NCBI GenBank assembly: GCA_932294295.1
Contig: OW028578.1
Location: 40,243,410 to 40,307,409 of the forward strand
Direction: 5' to 3'
DNA: 64,000 nt
From: Alitta virens
Lineage: Eukaryota; Annelida; Polychaeta; Phyllodocida; Nereididae
The position numbers were made by a program, and so were the translations under genes. The notes under the pieces are model-generated. The model was not told the origin of the DNA and did not search any database. It saw only the letters and a program-made list of their open reading frames with translations. This document shows positions 56,990 to 64,000 of this stretch, piece by piece (position 1 is the first letter of the stretch; every line of letters begins with the position of its first letter).

Positions 56990-57854
56990 ATTGACTCTTT
57001 ACTTTGTCTAAGGTGTCCTCATGTTGTACTATTAATTCCAATGCTATGGTAATGGAGTATTATAATAACAGTATTAGTCTGGTGCAGTTTTAACTGAGTT
57101 TAATGAGACTTTGGTAAATGTGCAGAGCACATGGTAAAATGCACATGTCAGAGTCACATGGCCAGTGAGTAGACTGGGCCAAGCCAAAGTTAGGTGCTTG
57201 TTGTAATTTTAATTGCAACTTGGAATAAGATTAATTAATCATTTGTTGTATTACACAATTATTAATTATAATATTGTGTCTTTGTAACTGGTGCTGTTGA
57301 GTAATTGTACTTATATATTTTATAGTACAAGCACAGGTGGTATTAATTAATCATGCATTGGTGTTGAGAAAATGTACTTTTGTAAGTGATTTAAGTATAA
57401 TATGTACGTCTTGTGAATTTATAAGGGCAGCGGACCTGAGTGTAGTGGTGGGATGGACTGATGAATACTGTTACAGCCATGTGCACAGAAGTGCAGCTGT
57501 TGGAGACATCTAGCAACTCGGATGTTACAGCCATGTGCACAGAAGTGTAGCTGTTTTGTGATTTCAATATGCAGTCCGATAAATACATCATTTGACAACA
57601 ACCACCCAAGTGGTAGTCGTATAGTCGTACATTACAGTTATGCATCACGTGTGTCTTCAGGTGCAAGTCACTGGAGGAGTGAAAAGACTTCGTCCGGCAG
57701 TTAAAGTTTGACTGAAAGAACTTTGGGGGATAATCTAACTGTTTATTTTGTGAATGCATTGATTGTGGGTTTAATTTCATTTATTAAAGTAAAATTGCTT
57801 AAATTCAAATCTGGCTTTGCTTTATCTCTATTTATATACATTATAGCTTTACAG
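56990..57854 (-). mobile_element. probable LTR/leader of the BEL-like element
   Basis: Non-coding, between the gag leader and the broken Polinton integrase. It holds a direct repeat TGTTACAGCCATGTGCACAG (about 57469 and 57523). Its right edge, TTTACA at about 57853, abuts integrase coding sequence, as a retroelement inserted in the integrase gene would. No second LTR exists in the window, so the assignment is inference. Confidence 0.4.
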
Positions 57855-58166
57855 AATAACCATAGAACTTGTTACAAGCGTTGGACAGAGGAACTCTTCG
57901 TTGTGTGTCAGCAGCTTCCATCACACCCACTAAGGTACAAAATGCAGGATTTGAAAGAGGAAGTTGTAAAGGGGTCATTCTATGAAGAGGAACTGCTGAA
58001 GGTCAATGTAGAACATCCTGATGACATTGTATACAAAATAGAACACGTGTTGTCAACCAAAACCATTAGGGGACAAAAATTAAGCCTTATTAAGTGGTAC
58101 GGATACAGTGACAAATTCAACAGCTACATCCCCACAGAGAGTATCCAGGAGTATATTGGTAAATGA
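57855..58166 (+). pseudogene. Polinton integrase, C-terminal part with chromodomain
   Basis: Polintons use a retroviral-type integrase with a C-terminal chromodomain. Visible here are the SH3-like linker (WTEELFVV, LRYKMQDLKEEVVKGSFYEE) and the chromodomain (YKIEHVLSTKT, LSLIKWYGYSDKFNSYIPTE). The catalytic core should lie upstream but is replaced by the BEL-type region at about 57854. The stop overlaps the next start as ATGA, typical of compact Polinton gene order. An ORF extending left to 57708 is not integrase-like. Confidence 0.85.
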
Positions 58167-58588
58167 TGTACATGTACACCTCCAGCGACCAGAGTGATGC
58201 ATTTTTTCACGGAAATTCTCCTACTGCATTCAGAGTGAAGCTTCCACGTCGACTGCACATGAGTCCTGCAAGACAGTGGAGCCTGGCTATCTTGGACATT
58301 GATTTACCAGAGTTGACAGATGGTTACAAACCCAGTTTTATCACAGTTAACACCAATATATGTGAAACCAGTTTTATAAATTGCTCACAGGCCCCTATTT
58401 TACAAAGACTATATTACAACCAGCTAGCAACTAACAAACCCCACATATTCGACCATTGGCGCTACATACCGATTACGGCAGACACCTTAGAGTCACTCAG
58501 CATCTATTTAGTGGACAGCAGTGGTGCAAGACCCTCATTCAAAGACGGACACTCAAGCTGTACACTACATATAGAGAAAAGTGAGTGA
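58163..58588 (+). CDS. Polinton minor capsid (penton-like) protein
   Basis: A 141-aa protein starting ATG at 58163, overlapping the integrase stop by 4 bp. The N-terminal YTSSDQSDAFFHGNSPTAFR and VKLPRRLHM, a central SLAILDIDLPEL, and the C-terminal LSIYLVDSSGARPSF and CTLHIEKSE follow the pattern of the single jelly-roll minor capsid proteins of Polintons and adintoviruses. The length is normal for the family and no break is seen. It would form vertices of the predicted Polinton capsid. Family call from remembered pattern. Confidence 0.75.
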   Translation: MMYMYTSSDQSDAFFHGNSPTAFRVKLPRRLHMSPARQWSLAILDIDLPELTDGYKPSFITVNTNICETSFINCSQAPILQRLYYNQLATNKPHIFDHWRYIPITADTLESLSIYLVDSSGARPSFKDGHSSCTLHIEKSE

Positions 58589-58618
58589 CTGATTTTTAGG
58601 GAAAAATAACACTACAAA

Positions 58619-58945
58619 ATGGCTAACACATCCTATTATGCAACCGAGGGGGGTTTCGATTATGAAACCTTTCTGGACCATTTTATGAAACAAGCAGAGG
58701 GGGAAAATAAACCCATGCTTGTACTCAACATGACCAATGCAGCCACTTTCCAAAAGTCAGATAGTAGTGAACGAGGACGCATTGTTCTTATTAACACACG
58801 CAAAGACAACAACAAGCTGGCTATGGGGTCATCTGTTGCTAAACTGGAGGTAATAGACCCTGCCGAAGGCACCAGGAGAAGGGCAGTTGCGGAAGTGCAT
58901 GATAAAGAACGTGAAAGCATGGCAACATATGTAGTTACTACCTAA
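58619..58945 (+). CDS. unknown Polinton-linked protein, 108 aa
   Basis: Starts 30 bp after the minor capsid ORF on the same strand. It begins MANTSYYATEGGFDYETFLD and includes SSERGRIVLINTRKDNNKLA. Composition is acidic to neutral, without a signal peptide or membrane segment. I do not recognise it; position suggests one of the small Polinton proteins of unknown function. An S1 SINE begins 8 bp after the stop, and its target duplication includes the stop codon. Confidence 0.6.
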   Translation: MANTSYYATEGGFDYETFLDHFMKQAEGENKPMLVLNMTNAATFQKSDSSERGRIVLINTRKDNNKLAMGSSVAKLEVIDPAEGTRRRAVAEVHDKERESMATYVVTT

Positions 58946-58953
58946 AATAGCAT

Positions 58954-59151
58954 AGAGCGGGGGCCTAGCTCAGAGGTAGCGCTCTGGGCTTCCAACTGCT
59001 GGGTCCCAGGTTCGATTCCCGGTCGAGCCTAAGTTGGATGGCTGTTTGTCTCATTGCCATGGTCTCTGCTTGTCCTAATTAGCCAAACTGGTGCATAAAT
59101 ACAGGACGTAAAGCTCTAATCACAAACACACACACACACACACCCACACAT
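58954..59151 (+). mobile_element. S1 SINE inserted in the Polinton
   Basis: Complete S1 with A box CTAGCTCAGAGGTAGCGC and B box GGTTCGATTCC, a (CA)n tail, and a 12-bp target duplication CTAAAATAGCAT (58942-58953, 59152-59163). It inserted just behind an ORF without harming it. Confidence 0.92.
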
Positions 59152-59163
59152 CTAAAATAGCAT

Positions 59164-60796
59164 TGGCCAATTAGCCTGATAGTTGACTGATGTTCAGCAA
59201 AGTGTGACAGGCCAGACTGCCCCCGTCGGCCAAATTACACTCAAGTTTTCATTCAGGTAAATTTGCATATGTTCATTGACGCCTTTCATAGGCTGATCAA
59301 CCTTAAGCAGCCCTTTCAAGTGGAACCAGACATCCACTAGTTTGCCTGCTCGACTAACACATATTCATTTATAAGTTTTGAGGCATACTTTTCATGTTTT
59401 ACATCAAAATACTGTAAAAAAATGTTATAACGGGTTGTAAACAAAGGTCCATGACAAAATTTAACATTCTGATCTTCATTAGCAAGGAGATATGACATGC
59501 TATATGTAAATAACCAAGGTATGATCAACCACAAACTTTAAAGTCAAATTTCTCAAATATTTAGTTTTTGCTTTTAAAGGATCGTATGAGTGTGCAGTTT
59601 ATATGAATGCAGGACTCTTGATTGAGCGAATGCATTCAATAAATTTAAAAAATGAGTAGAAGTGTCTCTCAAAACAAGTCACATTATATTCACAAAAATG
59701 AACCCTGGGACCATTTATTAACCGATGAGACTTGATTTACTGTCTGTAATAGTCTCCTAACACACTGGTGCCTATTCTTACTTGGCAAAAATCTGTGTGT
59801 TGTCCACCACGCAGTAGTCTGTTTGGTTGCTTTCTAGGAAGTTCCAGGAAGTGTGAAAAGTTCCATGCAGCTCCAAGATGAAGAGCTCACTTCTACCTGT
59901 CAACTGCGCCATTGTTGCCGGTTGGTTGGTTCATGAAAAACTCGGGAAGTTTGGTGTTACTACGTTTTATTGAATAAAACTCACCCTGTAGAAATATATA
60001 CATAATATACATAATTAGCAAAATACACAAATAAGTAGGAATATAATTAAACCAGCCATAATATATACAATAACCTTGTAAGTGTCAATAGTCCTTATAG
60101 GACAATGATATAATAGATAATATAGTTATTATTCATAAATATATTAGATGAAATAAGAAAAATACATTACCCAATCCGGGGTCTTCCACATATAAAGCTC
60201 AATAGCAGGCAACAGATTACTCCACAATACCTATAAATGGTTAACTAATATTTATAAGAAGGTTACATTAAAGTGCTCGTAAAACCTGAATATCATTCAT
60301 TCATTATTTATTATCTAAACTGGGAGGACCTAGCTTACTTACGAGGGTGGCCTGCCTTTAGAGAGTGGAGGCCAAAGGAGCTTCAGTAATTACCATGGTA
60401 CTGAGCATGATTTCTTACAAAGTTTTTTGTTTCATTGTAACTGAGCTTGTTGCATTTCCACCTTTCCGACATATCATAAACAATCAAAAGTTAATCTCTG
60501 ACAAGAGTCTCCTTTAGACAGAATTTGTATCAAGATCAGCACCACCAGTGAATTGGAGAGTCCTCAGAAACAAAGTAACTGCAAGCTTCGAGCATGACAT
60601 GGCGAATCTACACCAAGCACCAAAGTCTACAGTTACAATAATTAACAACAGGGCTAGGGTGTCCCAAAAAAAATGAATGTCCAAAATTCAGCTTCGTTAA
60701 GTACTGGTGCTAAAATCATAGTAGACTTTCGAATGCTTGTATTTGTTCGGTCCAATACTGCTGAAATGCTTGGAGACATGATACGCTTGAGCTTCC
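59164..60796. other. no recognised gene
   Basis: AT-rich. A perfect small palindrome GTTTTATTGAATAAAAC lies near 59969. No Polinton gene was recognised between the two gene groups. Part of it may be an insertion. Confidence 0.4.
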
Positions 60797-61400
60797 TCAT
60801 AACATTGTAGTCAGATTGCTCATCAGAACTTTTTCAGAACTGCTAATCTCATCTGTATCATCCAAGTGGGCTTCATCCACTTCATTTGAATCACTTTTCA
60901 TCTTCTTCTTATAATTTTCTTTGCGCTCATGCCTCTCATGTGTTCCCTTTTCTCTTTGAGCCAATTTTTTGTCAACACCCCCAATAGAACCCTGTCTAGT
61001 TTCTTGCTGTATTTTCAAGAATTTTCTGTCTTCCTCATTCTTTATTAATGTCATAACGTCACGATGGCTGATGTCAAACAAGTTGTTTAGCATATCTTTA
61101 AACTGCTTCTGATTTTCTAAGTCTTTTTTGTTACTTTTTTTGTAGTGCTTCATTAGCCCGCTATGCTTTACATAAAGATCCTTGATTTTCTTAATAACAT
61201 TCTGATTTTCCGTTGTTAGTATCCTTGATTTATTCCAAAATGGAATGACTTGGTCATACATCCTGCTTGCACATAAAGAAATTTTTTATTTCATCGATTT
61301 GTGGAAGAACATGAAATTTCTCATAACATTATGGCCAGAGAGTAAACAAGCTCCAGTAATGGTCTCCTTTGGATATCCTATAAATGGCACTAAATTGGTT
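60797..61400 (-). pseudogene. charged protein of an expanded metazoan family, one in-frame stop
   Basis: An open frame of 154 codons (61261-60797) begins MYDQVIPFWNKSRI and contains NLFDISHRDVMTLI, EEDRKFLKIQQETR and GSIGGVDKKLAQREK, ending in a Lys/Glu-rich and Ser-rich acidic tail. I remember similar proteins as multi-copy genes in cnidarians, aphids and Hydra, likely repeat-associated, without a known function. Directly upstream and in the same frame, an ORF from ATG at about 61400 (MAKKTTRKTNLVPFIGYPKE) runs into it but for one TAA near 61290. The gene is therefore probably broken, or this is the product of a recent stop mutation. Confidence 0.5.
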
Positions 61401-61430
61401 TTCCTTGTGGTCTTTTTAGCCATTGCAACT

Positions 61431-62547
61431 GTAATGCCATAAGTTCAGTCTGACAGAGACACAATCACTGCTCAGCGCTCAGAAGGATTTGCTAATTTCA
61501 AATTAAATCTCCCCAGCATCAGCTGTACCACTGACAACTGAACTCACTCAAGCTTATATCCACTTCAAGAAATTAAGAAAGAGCAACTAGATAAACAGAG
61601 ACCTTTCAAAAGATTCATCGGTTATAGTAATTGCTTCTTCTTCTGCCGTAAGTACAACAATGTGTCATATCTTGAAAACTGTGCATGATACAGACATGGT
61701 ATAGGTACTAAAATGTTCGGAATTTACACATTATAGTGAAACATAGCACAAAAATGCATTTAATCTATTTGGCATTTGGGGGAGTTCTACAAACCCTTCA
61801 AATGAAACCTTTTAGGGTTTAGCCCCTTTGAATTTCAGATTTTAATTATTTTTGGGACACCCTAAACAGGGTGAACTGCACCACCATGCAAGATATGCCC
61901 ACATGGAAATAGAAAAAAACATTAAATATTATATGTATTACAACATTGATGTGAAAGTAACCAGCATGCAGGGGCGCTGCAATCACTCGAAGTTTTGTCC
62001 AATGGTTGGTGTGGTAAATTAGGTGACCAACTTTTCACATGATCACCACATGATGGAACTTTCCTGGTCTGGTTCTGGAGTTGGACTTTTTAATTTTGTT
62101 ACTTGTATTAAAGAATGTTTTGTCATGACTGCTTTTTGTAGTGTTCTACCCACAAAAAACCCTTACTTGTGTTCCCCCTTTTCTCAACTGACTCAAAATC
62201 TTTACGATTGCTTCAGATTTTTTTTTTTTTTAACGACCCATAGGACTTTAAAATGACTGTTTTTGTGTGCTTTTTTTTTCTTTGTTTTTAGTTAAGCAGC
62301 ACCAGTTTTTACCCATAAAAACAAACAACTAGAGTTGTCCTGATGCTATTTTTTATTGCTATACTACATACACGTACATATACACATTTGCATGGTGAAA
62401 CTACTTATTATAATGAACATATATATGCGTTCTATATATTATATACAGTGTAAATTCAGGTTCTCTAATATGTTACTCAAAGGACAGCCAGTTTTGTTTT
62501 AGTCCTTCGAAGGGTTTTATTGAGCGTTTTCTTTTTCTGAGTGTCTT
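61431..62547. other. no recognised gene
   Basis: Contains a C/T-rich to AT-rich spacer between the charged-protein pseudogene and the minus-strand Polinton group. No exon or bounded repeat is supported. Confidence 0.4.
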
Positions 62548-62747
62548 TCATATCAGTTTTTTTCCTTTGATTCTTTGGTACTTCTTTTTTCTTTCTTGTA
62601 GTCTGTTTTCTGCGCCCTCCTGCAATTTTCCTTCCTCATTTTCTGTGCTGTGACGCTCAGCAGTGCTATCTCCATGACTTTGCTTTGTTATCCGCAGCAT
62701 CAGTCTGTTGTAACGTTCACGTGGTAGCATTCATGTTCTTCGTCCAT
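62548..62747 (-). pseudogene. small Polinton protein, probable frameshift
   Basis: ATG at 62747 (MDEEHECYHV) lies 5 bp after the previous stop but soon hits a stop. The next frame, from 62730, reads PRERYNRLMLRITKQ then a long Lys/Arg/Glu-rich tail to 62548. The two together resemble small basic Polinton proteins that begin with a short acidic segment and a Y-L-V-P-RERY-like motif. A one-base indel near 62728 would explain the break. Confidence 0.45.
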
Positions 62748-62752
62748 TGTTA

Positions 62753-63067
62753 TTATCTTGCTAAGGTCAGCAACCTTTTTAGGACACCCTTTATTAGTAG
62801 TGAAACAATGTCAGAGGAAGCAGCAAGAGCTTCCTGTCTCTCCATGAGTGCAACCTTGTTGTCTGCAATGGTGCGAATGGTGTCTTTGTGTTTCCTCAGC
62901 TTCTCTTTATAGTCTGGGGGCAGTTTGATGGCAAGGACGTTTTTAATTACCTCTACTATTGCAACAGCCTGTGCTCTGTCTGCTGTTTTGAGTAATTCCT
63001 TAACTTGGGCTTCCGTTAGAGTACCAATAGCTTGCAGAAATACAATATTGCTTTTGATGACATTCAT
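62753..63067 (-). CDS. Polinton small conserved protein, 104 aa
   Basis: Start ATG (63067) overlaps the ATPase stop as ATGA. Helical, with LTEAQVKELLKTADRAQAVA, IVEVIKNVLAIKLP and a Lys-rich KEKLRKHKDTIRTIAD segment. It then ends in a hydrophobic LLIKGVLKRLL. This is the pattern of a small protein found next to the ATPase in many Polintons and adintoviruses, proposed to be capsid- or DNA-associated. Precise role unknown. Confidence 0.7.
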   Translation of the reverse strand: MNVIKSNIVFLQAIGTLTEAQVKELLKTADRAQAVAIVEVIKNVLAIKLPPDYKEKLRKHKDTIRTIADNKVALMERQEALAASSDIVSLLIKGVLKRLLTLAR

Positions 63068-63744
63068 TTCTTAGGGAGATATGCAATGGTTTCTTCACCT
63101 GGAAAGATGGCACTTCTTAACCTGAGTCTACTGTCAATATTTGAGGAGAGATCCACAATTATGTACCCGTAATTTTTAGCTGTTGCTAGGTCGTAACTGT
63201 TCATGAAATACTGCGTTTGACCTGGAAAGACCTGACTACCCAGAGTGGTCACCTGTCTAGCACTTCTGTTGTTACTAAAAAGACATATATACTGAGAATT
63301 CAGACTGATCTCTCTTAGAGCCTTGCTAGCATGGAAAAGGTTTTGCAGAGTAATTATACATGACCCATGACAGTGGTGACATAAAACACACACTATGTCA
63401 ACAACAGAGTTTCCTGATGCTGTGTCATTGAGACTGCTCATTTTATCATCAAGAATAAGAACTGTTTCCTTGTTTGTCTCCTGCCAAATAGCTGTGAGTT
63501 CTTCGCATGTTGGAATATCTGATCTGAATTCAACAAGATCCCCCAGTTCTTTTTCCAGAATGTCATATTTATCTTGCCAGGCTGTATAACAGTAAATAAT
63601 TTTACTGGGGTTTGGTTTGAACATCTGTTTATGTTGTAGCGATAACTGCTGAATGAAAAATGTTTTCCCGCTTTGGGAAGCTCCTACAATTAAAAAATTC
63701 TTCAGTAAATCGAAGGGTACAACACATTTATCATGGGCTTCCAT
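63064..63744 (-). CDS. Polinton genome-packaging ATPase, 226 aa
   Basis: FtsK/HerA-type ATPase that would drive DNA into a capsid. Chosen start MEAHDKCVVPFDLLKNFLIV at 63744; an upstream ATG at 63828 lies inside the capsid gene and adds 28 residues unlike the family. Walker A GASQSGKT (residues 21-28), Walker B VLILDD (95-100), and a later SLNSQYICLFSNNRS segment with the arginine-rich region. The C-terminus is intact. Gene order is capsid protein, ATPase, small protein on one strand with 4-bp overlap to the next gene. No frameshift is seen. Confidence 0.9.
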   Translation of the reverse strand: MEAHDKCVVPFDLLKNFLIVGASQSGKTFFIQQLSLQHKQMFKPNPSKIIYCYTAWQDKYDILEKELGDLVEFRSDIPTCEELTAIWQETNKETVLILDDKMSSLNDTASGNSVVDIVCVLCHHCHGSCIITLQNLFHASKALREISLNSQYICLFSNNRSARQVTTLGSQVFPGQTQYFMNSYDLATAKNYGYIIVDLSSNIDSRLRLRSAIFPGEETIAYLPKK

Positions 63745-63796
63745 GATGGTGAGTTGATAAATGAACCTGCCTCTGTGATGCCAAACCGTGGACTGC

Positions 63797-64000
63797 TCAC
63801 ACTTCGTGTACAGCTCTATTTTTATCAATTTTTAAGGCTGCTGGGAATTTTGCAAAGATAATTAGTGTGGTGGGCTGTGTAAGTTGCTTTTCAAATTTCA
63901 CAGACACTCTCATGTTGCCATGACGTTTCAAAGGGATGACGTCATCATTACCGCCGGGAATGGCCTCTGCAACAAACCTGTAGAAGCAAAAACCCTGTGG
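63797..64000 (-). CDS. Polinton major capsid protein, C-terminal 67 residues
   Basis: Runs off the window edge. On the minus strand the last 67 codons include RHGNMRVSVKFEKQLTQPTT and LIIFAKFPAALKIDKNRAVH before a TGA at 63797-63799. This is the typical end of the double jelly-roll major capsid protein: a G-N-hydrophobic strand, a strand of the LIIFA type, and the I-D-K-N-R terminus. The main part must lie to the right of the window. The ATPase start is about 50 bp downstream. Confidence 0.85.
   Translation of the reverse strand, partial: PQGFCFYRFVAEAIPGGNDDVIPLKRHGNMRVSVKFEKQLTQPTTLIIFAKFPAALKIDKNRAVHEV

Noticed and set aside
57391..57780. 129-codon minus-strand ORF
   Set aside because: Lies in the probable LTR and is repetitive because of a direct repeat; no protein family resemblance.
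57708..57854. N-terminal extension of the integrase ORF
   Set aside because: Residues before about 57855 do not resemble integrase and belong to the adjoining non-coding retroelement sequence.
63745..63828. Upstream ATG at 63828 for the packaging ATPase
   Set aside because: Adds 28 residues that overlap the major capsid gene and do not resemble ATPase N-termini; the ATG at 63744 fits the family.

Overview
The window reads as nuclear DNA of a repeat-rich, AT-rich metazoan, most likely a marine invertebrate; phylum cannot be fixed from this sequence alone. The reasons are spliced genes with GT/AG introns, a tRNA-Leu(TAA) and an intron-bearing tRNA-Ile(TAT)-like gene, several tRNA-derived SINE families, CR1-group LINEs, an IR/DR-type Tc1 transposon, BEL/Pao and Ty3/gypsy fragments, and a Polinton/Maverick (virus-like giant transposon). 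Very little is host coding sequence.

Layout. 0-3.2 kb: the last three exons of a glyoxalase I-like gene (+), whose catalytic Glu position reads Lys, preceded by an unassigned exon-like ORF. 0.7-14 kb: short non-autonomous DNA elements, several nested in each other, plus SINEs and a 39-bp satellite. 13.9-15.1 kb and 32.5-33.3 kb: two copies of an unusual 'hairpin-headed' element, each a ~140-bp near-perfect palindrome abutting a TATATCCC-type terminal inverted repeat. 15.6-18.2 kb: a decayed CR1 LINE split by a complete 1,653-bp Tc1 element. 19-31 kb: SINEs, LINE 3' ends and the tRNA pair. 35.2-37.9 kb: an intact-looking two-exon gene (-) for a 670-aa transposase-like protein with CRE palindromes upstream. 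39-42 kb: MITEs and a tandemly duplicated TTAA element/SINE block. 43.7-44.6 kb: the last two exons of an unrecognised gene (+). 46.2-47 kb: a 33-bp satellite with a 330-bp higher-order period. 54.1-57.9 kb: (TTGG)n, a Ty3/gypsy reverse transcriptase fragment (+) joined head-on to a BEL/Pao gag-protease ORF (-). 57.9-64 kb: Polinton genes in two convergent groups: integrase C-terminus, minor capsid protein and an unknown ORF on +, and major capsid protein, packaging ATPase and two small proteins on -, running off the right edge.

Repeat family names used below are local: S1, S2, S3 are tRNA-derived SINEs; M1 is a TA-target palindromic MITE with CATGGCC ends; M2 has AATAGTGGATTTTCAC ends; M3 is palindromic with GACGTCATGTGAATCC; M4 has GATAGCATTCCAAA ends; T1 and T2 are TTAA-target elements; R3 has ACAGTTAGTTTCAT ends; H is the hairpin-headed element. 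All family and domain names come from reading the sequence against remembered family patterns; no database search was run.
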